Source: UBA6170 sp034429975 (GTDB lineage Bacteria > Chloroflexota > Anaerolineae > Anaerolineales > Anaerolineaceae). From it: a stretch of DNA of 64,000 nucleotides. Below the pieces are notes generated by a model. That model searched no databases, had not been told where the DNA came from, and saw only the letters and a list, made by a program, of their open reading frames with translations. The stretch lies in the NCBI GenBank assembly GCA_034429975.1, contig DAOUFM010000151.1, forward strand, positions 1 through 64,000. The letters are read 5' to 3'. Below, one piece after another: positions 1 to 8,924 of the stretch. Each line of letters starts with the position of its first letter. Positions within the stretch are counted from its first letter, which is position 1. Position numbers and translations under genes: made by a program.

Positions 1-101
1 TGGAAAATGGCACCAGCGCTCCCAGTTTATCCTTCCTTACCAAGATCGCTGAAGCGTTAGGCGCAAAGATTGAATTCAAGTTAATTCCCGATACAAAATG
101 A
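1..101 (+). CDS. XRE-family regulator, C-terminal end only
   Basis: The frame beginning at base 3 is open to a TGA at 99-101 and gives 32 residues. It contains SLSFLTKIAEALGAKIEF, which resembles the last helix of a Cro/C1-type helix-turn-helix domain followed by a short beta tail, as in HigA-like antitoxins. The start and any toxin partner lie outside the window, so a toxin-antitoxin role cannot be judged. No cognate toxin gene follows it within the window. Confidence 0.6.
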   Translation, partial: ENGTSAPSLSFLTKIAEALGAKIEFKLIPDTK

Positions 102-281
102 CCTTATTCGGGTTTTGATTGCCAGGAAGTTTGCTAAAAAGGGTCTTTATGGGCAAACCTGGTTATAATCAATCCAACAGTACCCACCACGCCTCTGCAA
201 TGCAAGCGCACCAAGGTGGGTCATTTATTACACGATCGAGCGGGATAATATCAGCGGAATGAGTAAATACCCCCTCTTCGT

Positions 282-1682
282 TTATGAGGTTTCTGACGCT
301 ACAATATCTGGCAAATCCAATAACATTACATCGGATCGTAGCTCAACATCCTTTTTAAGCTGAAGAGTAAATCCAGATCTGGAGCAAAGCGCAAAATAGA
401 TTTGACGATCTCCCAACTCAGGCCTGACCAAATTGGATTTTCGCTCAAGCTCAGCAAGAATATCAATTCCTACCGATTTGCTTGTCCATTTGCATTCCAC
501 CAGGATCGCGTCCTTCTCACCCAACACGGCGAGATCGACCTCTTCGTTGGCATTCCACCAGTTCCCAATATTCGTGGGAACAAAAGGTAAATTACCGGAT
601 AGTCCTGACTGCCAGAAAAATTGCTGGCAAACTTCTTCAAATGTCAAGCTGGAGAAGTGGTCGATTTCCGCCATCACCTGGTTTTCCAGGATAATTTGTG
701 CCCCGCCGCGTTCAAGCTGCGAGCGGTTCGGGTGAACATACCGAAACCAGAACCGCAAATAATGATCTTTTAAACGATAGATGCCGCGGCGGCTCTTTTG
801 AGGCTGTGTTTCCGTCACAGGGACCAACCGCTCAACCAGGTGTAGTTGTTTCAAGGTATCCAGATAAGCGGTTGCCCCTTCAATCCCGGTTGCCTGCTTA
901 ATTTCATTCAAGCGGGTTTTGCCAGCCGCGATGGCTTGCAGAATCGCGAAGTAATTGCGTGGCTCGCGCAGCTCCTGCTGAAGCACAAAGTGCACTTCGT
1001 CATACAGGAACGAGCCGCGGGTGAGAATTCCATCCAAAACATTATCCTTCAGTGATTGCTGGGATTGGATGGTGTGCAGGTAAGCCGGCGTTCCGCCGTA
1101 GACAGCGTAGGCACGGACCTGATCTTCTAAAGGAAAGGATGGATAAAATAGCCTGGTATCTTTAAACTGCAACGGTTCAAGCAGATACTGTGCTGTCCTC
1201 CTGCCATACAACGGTGCCTGATATCCCAAGACCGTCTCTTCCATCATACCGATGTATGATCCACAGAGAATAAGCATGATCTGGCTGTTCTTCAATGTCT
1301 GGTCCCATACACGCTGGAGGATGGTCGCCAGAGGCGGATGCGCTGTCACCAGGTAAGGGAATTCGTCCAACACAACCACCAGCCGCTCGCTTTGTGCAGC
1401 CTGGGCAAGTGCATGAAGCAGGTCTTCCCAGGTGGAGTAAACGGCGTTCATCTGGTTGGGGCCAAATAAAGTCATATTGACTGAAGCGGAAAGAGCGGTC
1501 CTGAGGGATATCTCCGAACCCAGGTCTGAAACAAAGAAAACCGACCGTTTGCCTTCACAAAAACGTGCCAACAATTCGGTCTTGCCAACCCGCCGGCGGC
1601 CGTACAGTACATAAAACTCTGCTTTACCCGAAGCATAGCGTTTTTCCAGCAGTTCAAGTTCTGTAACCCGGTTGACGAACAT
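282..1682 (-). CDS. DUF234-type AAA ATPase with C-terminal nuclease-like domain
   Basis: Predicted 466-residue P-loop ATPase of the archaeal-type ATPase family (ATPase_2 plus DUF234). Walker A is GRRRVGKT at residues 28-35 and Walker B is VVVLDEFPYL near residue 110. A winged-helix-like middle region follows. The C-terminal part holds EVDLAVLG and ILVECKW, the spacing expected of a PD-(D/E)XK nuclease-like fold. I chose the ATG at 1682 because GGAGG sits five bases upstream; a GTG at 1700 would add six residues but lacks a ribosome site. The cellular role of this family is poorly known. No operon partner is visible. Confidence 0.85.
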   Translation of the reverse strand: MFVNRVTELELLEKRYASGKAEFYVLYGRRRVGKTELLARFCEGKRSVFFVSDLGSEISLRTALSASVNMTLFGPNQMNAVYSTWEDLLHALAQAAQSERLVVVLDEFPYLVTAHPPLATILQRVWDQTLKNSQIMLILCGSYIGMMEETVLGYQAPLYGRRTAQYLLEPLQFKDTRLFYPSFPLEDQVRAYAVYGGTPAYLHTIQSQQSLKDNVLDGILTRGSFLYDEVHFVLQQELREPRNYFAILQAIAAGKTRLNEIKQATGIEGATAYLDTLKQLHLVERLVPVTETQPQKSRRGIYRLKDHYLRFWFRYVHPNRSQLERGGAQIILENQVMAEIDHFSSLTFEEVCQQFFWQSGLSGNLPFVPTNIGNWWNANEEVDLAVLGEKDAILVECKWTSKSVGIDILAELERKSNLVRPELGDRQIYFALCSRSGFTLQLKKDVELRSDVMLLDLPDIVASETS

Positions 1683-2236
1683 GAAGCCCTCCAATTTCAC
1701 ATGTGCTGCGTTTGCAAAGAAATCCAGATTATGATAACCATGATTTCTTTATTGATTATAGCACGTCACAATAAAAAAATTGCGATCTATTTGAAAGCCT
1801 TTACTGAATTATCCTAATCAGCTACTCATCATCGAAAGGTGACAAATTACAAAAATCTTTATTCCCAAATACTTATGTCTCCTGCTCCCACAATCATCAT
1901 CTCTCAGGCTTTGACAGAATCAAACGACTTCGAATCTTAAGGATTTTTTCCATTTCACAAAAATTCTTCGAAAAGAGGATGTTCATTCATCAAAACTCAA
2001 CCATCGTCCTCCGGGTTGCGAAAAAACTACTACTGTACCCTTTCCTAAAAAGTCGCATTCAAACGACTAATAACTCGTTGCAAAAGATCTTCCGCCCTCT
2101 TTAGAAAAGCGTCCCTCAGACCCGGCTAAAATATGGAGCCTGCGTTTGAAACGCTCCGAAATCAGGAAAAATCTCTCATAACCCGGAGATCACGAAGCCC
2201 TTGAAAGAAGAATGGTTGAAAATTCGATTGACCAGG
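1683..2236. other. Gene-poor intergenic stretch
   Basis: No open frame with a ribosome-binding site, no RNA gene and no clear repeat is visible in these roughly 550 bases. Together with the decayed gene that follows, the composition and scattered stops suggest degraded sequence. Confidence 0.5.
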
Positions 2237-2515
2237 TTATTTCAATTCCCTGATATTTTCCCAGTAAGGTTCCACTATAAAGGATTCTTCTTTATATCAA
2301 TAAATCGGTTCAGAATATACGTCACCGTTCTTCAAATCCTTAGACACATTGGAAATGGCAATCACCCAGCGAACTTCGTGATGGATACTAATCTGTGCCA
2401 GCAAATCAACCGAATCACATATCATCTGATTAGCTTCGCGCCCTCCAGCACATCACCAGCAAGCTGAGCGAGAAAGTCACATTCCTCCGCTGGAAAACGA
2501 CAGTAGCATCCCAAG
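2237..2515 (-). pseudogene. Decayed gene fragment of unknown family
   Basis: Read on the minus strand, two overlapping frames give protein-like text although neither is open as a gene. From about 2505 to 2420 one frame reads CRFPAEECDFLAQLAGDVLE and continues GAKLIR before a stop. A one-base shift then gives DSVDLLAQISIHHEVRWVIA, ISNVSKDLKNGDVYSEPIY, an in-frame TGA, and YKEESFIVEPYWENIRELK ending in a TAA at 2237-2239. The TGA could be a mutated Trp codon. Charged residues and aromatic spacing look like a real protein, so I read this as a gene broken by one frameshift and one nonsense change. I do not recognise the family. Confidence 0.45.
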
Positions 2516-2557
2516 CCTGGGCTTTCTCACCTTGGTACCAGAGTCGAATTCCGCTTA

Positions 2558-4114
2558 CTATGTAATCACTGTCTGGCCGCAGTAGTCGCATTTGTCGGTG
2601 CCAAGGGGCAGGGTGCCACCGCAGTAGGGGCACTTGAAGGTCTCGGGGGTGATTGGGACGCCGGCTTTGCGCAGGGCGGTTTCGTTGTTGGCTAGTTGTC
2701 CGCGCAGTTCTTTGAGGCGTGCCAGGTAGGCTTCGGGCGTCATTTCTCCCAGCACTTTCAGGCGTTCCACGTCGGCTATATTTTCATGCAGCATACGTCT
2801 CCCGGCTCGTAGTCCCTCGATGCTTTGATCTTCCACTGCAGTTTTCAGAACCGGTTTGGGCGGGTTGGTGGCGATGAACCAGGCGACGATGACAATCAGC
2901 ACCGAGATTAACAGGCCAGCCAGGATGGGGAGAAAGCGTATAAACCCCAGCGATTGATATTTCAAATTTAGGAGTTGTACCTCCTGACCATTAGCGACCA
3001 ATAATTGGCGAGATTCAGTCAATTTGCCAACATCGATGCGCGCTATACCGGATGAATAGGTTTTTAAGGGGAAACGATTGCCACTTTTGCCAGAAAAAAC
3101 AGTCAGGTTACCGCTATCATCTCCGATGATGACCGCATTGGCACCTTCACCTTGAAGATCAACAAAAGCAATCTCGGTGACTTTTTCAGAGACGGTTTTC
3201 GACCAGATGCGGCTGCCATCTGCCTGGAAAGCCCACACGCCACCATTTTTTCCACCAACGACAAACTCCATAGAAGAGGGGTTGCCATCCAGCTCACCAG
3301 CCCGGATTTCGGTAACCCTTTGCCCCAAACTGGTAAAGAATGTTTCATTGCCGGTGTCAGCGTTGAGGATCACCAGTCGCCCCGATTCACCTCCGAGGAT
3401 AATTTCGCTGTTTCCATCACCATTGAGGTCATAGGCTCTGAGGCGGCGCAAGTTTACACCTAAGTTATAATTCCAGCGCGCCTGGCCGTGATCATCGTAA
3501 AGGGCAACTGATCCACCTTCATGAGCGGCTGCCAGATAAACCTGACCGTTCAGTAAGGCGGTGTCTAATCCGCGAATGGGGTAGCTGGGACTGAGTTTGG
3601 TTAGCCATAACTCCTGACCAGTGGGGGATAAGGATAGCAAGTTGCCGTCAGTATCCCCCAGAATGATCTGGGAACCGTTCTGAAAGCGTACTACGGCAGC
3701 GCGAGCCGGGATATTCAGGTCAAGAACGTCAGCCTTCATTATCTCGGAGCCATTACTCAATACAGAAACGGAGGTTGGAGAAAAGACAACAACATCTTCG
3801 ACGCCATCGCCATTTACATCGCCCATGGTGGTTGTGAGGGGACTGGGGTAATCCTCTTGGAAGAAGAGCCCTCCCAATTGGTTGAGGATGGTCACATTGT
3901 TGGGGTTTTGGACAAAGACGTCTTTTTGACCATCACCAGTCAGGTCGATGATCTTCATGCTTTCAGCGCCGCGATAGGAGATTTGCCAGTTCAAATTGGA
4001 AGAATATTTCTCGGACTGGGTTAAGTTCGCATAAGTAACAAAAACCGCTGCGCACATTACGATCAGGATGAGAACCAGGGCCAGAATAATGGTGGTTTTG
4101 CTTCGGGATTTCAT
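2558..4114 (-). CDS. Membrane-anchored FG-GAP/PQQ beta-propeller protein with zinc ribbon
   Basis: 518 residues. An N-terminal membrane segment (about 9-30) is followed by an extracytoplasmic repeat region with DLTGDGQKDVF, DVNGDGVEDVV and DLNGDGNSEII, the calcium-binding FG-GAP/VCBS signature of beta-propellers. A second membrane segment lies near residues 395-420. The cytoplasmic tail has a SHOCT-like helical stretch (ERLKVLGEMTPEAYLARLKE) and ends in a zinc ribbon, CPYCGG then CDYCGQ. The start overlaps the stop of the upstream gene by four bases, so the two are translationally coupled. Function is unknown. The topology would let an outside propeller be linked to an inside zinc ribbon. Confidence 0.8.
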   Translation of the reverse strand: MKSRSKTTIILALVLILIVMCAAVFVTYANLTQSEKYSSNLNWQISYRGAESMKIIDLTGDGQKDVFVQNPNNVTILNQLGGLFFQEDYPSPLTTTMGDVNGDGVEDVVVFSPTSVSVLSNGSEIMKADVLDLNIPARAAVVRFQNGSQIILGDTDGNLLSLSPTGQELWLTKLSPSYPIRGLDTALLNGQVYLAAAHEGGSVALYDDHGQARWNYNLGVNLRRLRAYDLNGDGNSEIILGGESGRLVILNADTGNETFFTSLGQRVTEIRAGELDGNPSSMEFVVGGKNGGVWAFQADGSRIWSKTVSEKVTEIAFVDLQGEGANAVIIGDDSGNLTVFSGKSGNRFPLKTYSSGIARIDVGKLTESRQLLVANGQEVQLLNLKYQSLGFIRFLPILAGLLISVLIVIVAWFIATNPPKPVLKTAVEDQSIEGLRAGRRMLHENIADVERLKVLGEMTPEAYLARLKELRGQLANNETALRKAGVPITPETFKCPYCGGTLPLGTDKCDYCGQTVIT

Positions 4115-4947
4115 GCCATTTCTTTCCTATTTAAAATATTGTAGATCGCCCGTAAAATGAGTAATATGTCTCCCGATTTGATCTCCTGCGCGCTCGAAAC
4201 CGCATTCAACTGGATAATCCCATTGGAAATATCCACCTGCCGGATGGAATATGGGCCAAGGGCGGCGCCTTGCTTCAGATAGCGGTTAGGGACGATCTCA
4301 TAAACCTGCGGGTTGATGGTCAGCATAACTTTGAGTTCCTGAGAATCTTGCTTGATTTTGGCAGGTTTCCATTTGATTTTTCCACTGATTTGACCCCTTT
4401 TGCTATAGCGGTCTCGCTGTTTGAGTCGCCGGCTGGCAGAAAAACGTAACATATTGCCGTCGTAGAGTTTGGTTTTAAGACTGAGCCAGGTATCCCGGTA
4501 AAGGGTAACATCCAATCCCATAGCGTTCTTTGCCTGACCGACAATTTTGCTTTCCTGTTCGCTGCCGGTCAGATCCAGTGTGCCAAAGAAGCGACCTTTG
4601 GGGTCTATATCATCCCGCAGGGTGTGGATAATTTCATGGGTGCTGTAAAAACGCGGTGGGAGTGCCCGCATTCTTCCGTGCTCCATGCTCATCTTGTAGA
4701 CCAGGGCTCCCAACCAACAGGCAACTGCTACCGGTGTAAAAATACAAATTTGGTAACCAGCCAACCTGAAAAGCAGATCAAGAATAATCAATGGAAGGCT
4801 TGCTAAAAACAAGATCAAAGGAAGCCGCTTTCGTTTGCGAAAGATTTCCTGTGCGTTTTCGCGCTGCCTGGTTAGGTTGTCCATTTCGTTTAAAATCGCT
4901 AGTGGTTTATTATTATAGGTCATATAAACTGGATCATAGTTTAGCAT
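4111..4947 (-). CDS. Unknown two-TM membrane protein
   Basis: 278 residues with two membrane segments close together (about residues 42-63 and 66-88) and a long, basic, beta-rich cytoplasmic domain. I do not recognise a family. The start ATG at 4947 has AAAGGCGG seven bases upstream; a second ATG at residue 9 lacks such a site. The stop overlaps the start of the FG-GAP/zinc-ribbon gene, so the two products probably act together at the membrane. The gene is divergent from the glycosyltransferase at 4994, with under 50 bases between them. Confidence 0.7.
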   Translation of the reverse strand: MLNYDPVYMTYNNKPLAILNEMDNLTRQRENAQEIFRKRKRLPLILFLASLPLIILDLLFRLAGYQICIFTPVAVACWLGALVYKMSMEHGRMRALPPRFYSTHEIIHTLRDDIDPKGRFFGTLDLTGSEQESKIVGQAKNAMGLDVTLYRDTWLSLKTKLYDGNMLRFSASRRLKQRDRYSKRGQISGKIKWKPAKIKQDSQELKVMLTINPQVYEIVPNRYLKQGAALGPYSIRQVDISNGIIQLNAVSSAQEIKSGDILLILRAIYNILNRKEMA

Positions 4948-4980
4948 CCCTTGACCGCCTTTATAATATTCGGGTTAATA

Positions 4981-4993
4981 TATAATAGTGGGA
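4981..4993 (+). promoter_or_regulatory. -10 element directly before an ATG (possible leaderless start)
   Basis: TATAAT at 4981-4986 lies seven bases before the ATG at 4994, so transcription would start at or next to the start codon. No Shine-Dalgarno sequence is present. No good -35 is seen. Confidence 0.4.
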
Positions 4994-6172
4994 ATGAATA
5001 AGCGCCGGGTGCTTTACACCGCTTTTGACCTTTTTCCCAGTCCGAAAGGAGCATCTATTCATATTCTGCATTTTTTACGGGCGCTTGTCAATAATAAATA
5101 CGACGTTCAATTAATTACACCTGGCGATGGCGTTTTGCCTGCCGAGGACAATTTCGAAGGTGCAAGGATCACCCGGATAGCATCTGCGGCGGGAAACAAT
5201 TTTCTTGATCGCGCCATCCAATTTGGGGAAGCAATTATGGATCACGTGGCGGTTGAAACCCCTTATCAGGTGGTGCATTACCGCTCGATTTGGGGAGGGC
5301 TCCAATTAGCGCTTGCAAAAAATCAGTACGGTTATAAAACTTTGTTCGAGGTAAACGGTCTACCATCGATTGAGCTTAAATATCACTACCCTGGTATTCA
5401 GGGAACCGTGTTGCTGGATAAAATCCGCGAGCAGGAATTGGCGACCTTGCAAGGGAGTGATGCGATCATTTGCCCCAGCCGGGTTACTGCAGCTTATCTG
5501 ATCAGCTTAGGAGTGCCGGAAAAGCGGATCACGGTGATCCCCAATGGCGTCAGCCAGCAGGATTTTCCGCAGGCAACTCTTCTTCCAACGGAAGGACATA
5601 TTCCGGTGATCCTTTACATCGGTACGCTGGCGGATTGGCAGGGACTGGACATTTTGATCAAGACGATGCCGCTTATTCTTGCACAGCAGCCAATACATCT
5701 GCGAATCGTTGGGCGTGGACGCAGCCGGCAACGCAAAACACTGGCGAAACAAATCAGTAAAGCTGGTTTGGCAGAGTTTGTTAGCCTGGAGGAAGCTGTT
5801 CCCCATCATGAAGTTGCTGGGTTAATTGCTCAAGCGGATATTTGCGTCTCGCCACTGGGCTATAACGATCGCAATGTACTGCAGGGTTGCTGCCCAATTA
5901 AGATCATTGAATACATGGCTGTTGGACGCCCATTGGTTGCTTCAAATTTGCCGGTGGTGCGAGAGCTGGTCCGTGAGGGTCAGGATGGCCTTCTGTTTAC
6001 ACCTAACGATCCGGAAGATCTGGCATGCAAAATCCTGAAGATCCTGCAAGATCGAAATCTGGCGGAACGCCTGGCTGAAAACGCAGCCAACCGGGCGCGA
6101 GAACAACTTACCTGGCACATTGCCCAGAAGAAGCTGCTTAAAGTGTACCAGCACCTGGAAAAACCAGCCTGA
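4994..6172 (+). CDS. GT4-family glycosyltransferase
   Basis: 392-residue GT-B fold glycosyltransferase. The N-terminal half begins VLYTAFDLFPSPKGASIHI, a common acceptor-side loop of GT4 enzymes. The C-terminal half has VILYIGTLADWQGLDILI and the nucleotide-sugar-binding region KIIEYMAVGRPLVAS with the usual downstream acidic residues. It probably transfers a sugar from an NDP or UDP donor onto a lipid or polysaccharide acceptor on the cytoplasmic face. The ATG at 4994 is preferred over a GTG two codons earlier because of the -10 placement. It converges with another GT4 gene only five bases away, suggesting a small glycan locus. Confidence 0.85.
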   Translation: MNKRRVLYTAFDLFPSPKGASIHILHFLRALVNNKYDVQLITPGDGVLPAEDNFEGARITRIASAAGNNFLDRAIQFGEAIMDHVAVETPYQVVHYRSIWGGLQLALAKNQYGYKTLFEVNGLPSIELKYHYPGIQGTVLLDKIREQELATLQGSDAIICPSRVTAAYLISLGVPEKRITVIPNGVSQQDFPQATLLPTEGHIPVILYIGTLADWQGLDILIKTMPLILAQQPIHLRIVGRGRSRQRKTLAKQISKAGLAEFVSLEEAVPHHEVAGLIAQADICVSPLGYNDRNVLQGCCPIKIIEYMAVGRPLVASNLPVVRELVREGQDGLLFTPNDPEDLACKILKILQDRNLAERLAENAANRAREQLTWHIAQKKLLKVYQHLEKPA

Positions 6173-6177
6173 ATTAA

Positions 6178-7326
6178 TTAGCTTTTGTTATTGATCCCCC
6201 GTTGGACATAATCATACACTTTCAGGTACCCTTCTAATTCTGCGGTCAGGGTAAATTTTTGTGACACAGTAATTCGAGCCTGTCGACCAAGTTGTTGGCG
6301 CATTTCGCGGTTGGAAAGTAATTCAGCCAAAGCGATCACTAAGGAGTTCACATCGTCAGGGGGGATAAGACGACCGTTTTTTCCGTTGACAATGGCATCC
6401 ACGAACCCGCCCACTGGCGTAGCGACTACTGCACGCTCGCAGGCCATCGCTTCCAGTAGTGCGTTAGGTAACCCATCATGCAGAGAAGGCAACACCATGA
6501 TGTCTATCAGGCTGTAATAATCTGGAAGCTCTGCGTTAGAAATATAGGGAGTCAGCACGATGTGAAGACCAGGATGTTGCTTCCGAAACACCTTGAGCAA
6601 GTCTTTGTCTTCTCCAGAGCGAACGCCACCGACCAGCAGGAGGGCAACTGGAAATCGTGAACTGAGTTCGCGGAAAGCCAGCAAAAGGTGCGCCAGACCT
6701 TTTTTAGCACGTGCTTCCCCCACGAAACCAACTACCAGATGCTCATTCAACCCTAATTTATTTGCCAGGGTTTCGTTGCGGGTCCGTGGCTGAAAAATAT
6801 CGGTATCCACCCCGTTAGGGACATAAAATACTTTCTGGTTGGGGGCCAGAGCTTGAGCTTTGTTAACTAACTCATAGGAATTTCCGGTCACCGCACTGGC
6901 GTAATTCAGTGCGTAAAGGATATGAGCAGCTTTCGCGGGGTCAAAGATTGCCCGATCCAAATCATTGCCCCGCGCACTTACCACCGTAGGGATTCCCATA
7001 AACTTGCCGGCATAGGTTGAAATGAAGCTGGCCTGCGTGATAAAATATCCATGTAATAAGTCAAGATTTATCTTTTGGTGTTGCCGGACAAGGATGTCAA
7101 AACAGGCTTGCAAGGTATCATTCATGCGGCGATAGGCACCCAACCGGCAAATGGTGAGCTGTCCTTGTGCATCGAACAGTGCCTGCCTTGTTTCAACATG
7201 CGAGGTGAATGTCAGCACTCGGATTTGATGACCAGCGTCGATCAGCAATTTCACCAGACGTTCGGATGAAACAGCTAACCCTCCAATTTCGGGAGGATAT
7301 TTTTCAGTGATAAAACCAATCTTCAT
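6178..7326 (-). CDS. GT4-family glycosyltransferase
   Basis: 382 residues, GT-B fold. It starts MKIGFITEKYPPEIGGLAVS, the typical opening of GT4 retaining glycosyltransferases with a Gly-rich acceptor loop. The C-terminal Rossmann half has VVGFVGEARAKKGLAHLL and LPSLHDGLPNALLEAMACE, the EX7E-type donor-binding region. It is likely cytoplasmic and involved in glycan or glycolipid synthesis together with the convergent GT4 at 4994. It is divergent from the small zinc protein at 7350; the 23 bases between the start codons leave little room for separate promoters. Confidence 0.87.
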   Translation of the reverse strand: MKIGFITEKYPPEIGGLAVSSERLVKLLIDAGHQIRVLTFTSHVETRQALFDAQGQLTICRLGAYRRMNDTLQACFDILVRQHQKINLDLLHGYFITQASFISTYAGKFMGIPTVVSARGNDLDRAIFDPAKAAHILYALNYASAVTGNSYELVNKAQALAPNQKVFYVPNGVDTDIFQPRTRNETLANKLGLNEHLVVGFVGEARAKKGLAHLLLAFRELSSRFPVALLLVGGVRSGEDKDLLKVFRKQHPGLHIVLTPYISNAELPDYYSLIDIMVLPSLHDGLPNALLEAMACERAVVATPVGGFVDAIVNGKNGRLIPPDDVNSLVIALAELLSNREMRQQLGRQARITVSQKFTLTAELEGYLKVYDYVQRGINNKS

Positions 7327-7349
7327 TAGGACAATAAGGGAGAATGATG

Positions 7350-7628
7350 ATGACGAACCAATGTGAAATGATAATCGGTTACCTGGTTCCGCATCGCTGT
7401 GATCATCCAGCGTTAGGACGTTGTACCCATTGCGGTCGCGGGTTCTGCGAAGAGCACATCAAAGTTACTCCTGGTGGGTTGGTTTGTCTGGCTTGCAGCC
7501 AGGGTCTCTCGCAACCGGTTTCACTGCCGGAAACAGCCCGGAATTTTTCTGCTGAAGATATTGCCACTTTTAGCTCCTTAAGTCAATGGGAAGAACAGGA
7601 GTCCGACATCTTCTCTGATTTGAGTTGA
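7350..7628 (+). CDS. Small zinc-binding (B-box-like) protein
   Basis: 92 residues. The N-terminal half carries paired metal ligands in the order HRCDH, CTHCGRGFCEEH, and CLAC, fitting a two-zinc cross-brace of the B-box or treble-clef kind. The C-terminal half is acidic and probably disordered. Three ATG codons stand in a row; the third at 7350 is preferred because GGGAG lies seven bases before it. It ends eight bases before the convergent radical SAM gene. Such small zinc proteins in bacteria usually mediate protein contacts, but the function here is unknown. Confidence 0.65.
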   Translation: MTNQCEMIIGYLVPHRCDHPALGRCTHCGRGFCEEHIKVTPGGLVCLACSQGLSQPVSLPETARNFSAEDIATFSSLSQWEEQESDIFSDLS

Positions 7629-7635
7629 TGATGAC

Positions 7636-8706
7636 TCACTTTTCATCCGGGTTCAACATATTAAATAAAACTTTGTTTTCAGTCAAAAAATCGTCACAGC
7701 GACGACATTGCTTCATTCGCGGTGGTTGCATGCGCTCACGAATATAATGATAAACTGGGCCGTTCCAAATTTCTGAAAAGGAATTGAGATTGAGGTTACC
7801 CAGTGACGGTGTTTGTTCACGGGTTGAGCAGCAAATATAAACCAGCCCATCAAAGTCAATCAGGCTGTGAAACCAGGGCACGTAACAGGGATGTTCCTGG
7901 TACCAGCCAAACGCGTATTCACCTTTGCGGGCATAAACGTTCGTCTCGTGGGAATGTCCAAACGGATAAGCCTGGTCTTCTGTGGTGAATAGCCCCAATT
8001 CAAGCCCCCGATTTGCTATTTCAGGCGCAATTCTCTGGTTATAAAACGCGACATCGCGAGAGCGCATGCGGAGGTTATCGGTCCAGTGATCATCGATACC
8101 GATTAAATTCAGTGAATCGGCGCCCAATTGAAAAGCAAAATCCGGCATGGAGGTTAGAGAATGGTAGTTCAAGCGACTGACCACTGTATTGACGCGAACA
8201 TTGATTTTGCCCTTTTCAGCGTAACGCCGAAAATACTGGACTACCCGGGTAGCTTTTTTCCAGGAACCCTTCACCCCACGGATACTCTCATGAATCTTAC
8301 GATCTGGCGAGTCAATGGAAATGTTGACCCCGCGCAGTCCGGCCTGGATCAGGCTTCTGACCAGCTCTTTGGTCACCAGAGTACCGTTGGTTGTCATCGT
8401 TACTCGTATCCCCCGCTCGTTGGCAAACGCCACCAGGTCTACCGCATCCCGACGCAGCAAAGGTTCACCACCGGTAAAATGAATTTTGTAACAACCCATC
8501 TGAGCCAGCTCAGCGATCAATTCCTTAAAACGATCTCCTGAGAGCGGTGATGGACGGGATTCGCGCCAATGTTTGCACATCACGCACCGCAAGTTACAGG
8601 TATAAACTAATTTAATCTTGACATATAGGGGGTGGTAAGCTTCCTTGTTTTGGATCGACCTGCGCAGGCTCTCAAGGTTGATGAGGTTTTCGTCGGTTAA
8701 ATTCAT
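7636..8706 (-). CDS. Radical SAM protein with SPASM-like C-terminus
   Basis: 356 residues. The cluster motif CNLRCVMC (CxxxCxxC) lies near residue 38, followed by the GGEPLL SAM-contact motif. The C-terminal part has single and paired cysteines (ICC, CRRCDDF), as in SPASM/twitch domains that hold extra Fe-S clusters. Members modify peptides, act as maturases or alter sugars. No obvious precursor peptide lies alongside, so the substrate is unknown. I chose the ATG at 8706 because a good promoter places the transcription start there; the longer frame to 8772 would run through that promoter. Confidence 0.8.
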   Translation of the reverse strand: MNLTDENLINLESLRRSIQNKEAYHPLYVKIKLVYTCNLRCVMCKHWRESRPSPLSGDRFKELIAELAQMGCYKIHFTGGEPLLRRDAVDLVAFANERGIRVTMTTNGTLVTKELVRSLIQAGLRGVNISIDSPDRKIHESIRGVKGSWKKATRVVQYFRRYAEKGKINVRVNTVVSRLNYHSLTSMPDFAFQLGADSLNLIGIDDHWTDNLRMRSRDVAFYNQRIAPEIANRGLELGLFTTEDQAYPFGHSHETNVYARKGEYAFGWYQEHPCYVPWFHSLIDFDGLVYICCSTREQTPSLGNLNLNSFSEIWNGPVYHYIRERMQPPRMKQCRRCDDFLTENKVLFNMLNPDEK

Positions 8707-8712
8707 AATCCC

Positions 8713-8740
8713 ATTATACGTTCGACTTTTTCTGATGCAA
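8713..8740 (-). promoter_or_regulatory. Promoter of the radical SAM gene, leaderless type
   Basis: On the minus strand TTGCAT (8740-8735) is followed by 16 bases and TATAAT (8718-8713). Six bases later comes the ATG at 8706, so the predicted transcript begins at or near the start codon. No Shine-Dalgarno sequence is visible. Confidence 0.55.
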
Positions 8741-8924
8741 GCACTTTCTACAGGATGTAAACGAGGGGGCAATCTATGGTTGTCAATGATCTCCCCTGGT
8801 CGGAAAACCAGTGAAAAACTGTGCGAAGGGTGGTCTTAAAGACTCTGCTGCCTGGGATTCCGTTATATTTTTTTTCACCTAAACTACAATTTATATTAAC
8901 CAGAGATAAGGTAGTTGAAAAAAA

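Noticed and set aside
190..230. ACCCACC and GGTGGGT as a terminator before the DUF234 gene
   Set aside because: Only 7 bp with a loop of over 20 bases and a weak tail; not strong enough to call.
2201..2467. Plus-strand frame of 88 residues with RFRIYVTVLQILRHIGNGN, reminiscent of a ParE/RelE toxin end
   Set aside because: No ribosome site and no toxin core. The opposite strand over the same bases gives better protein-like text (the decayed gene), so this is probably its shadow.
3152..3463. Plus-strand ORF of 103 residues
   Set aside because: It lies wholly inside the FG-GAP gene on the other strand and lacks a ribosome site and protein-like composition.
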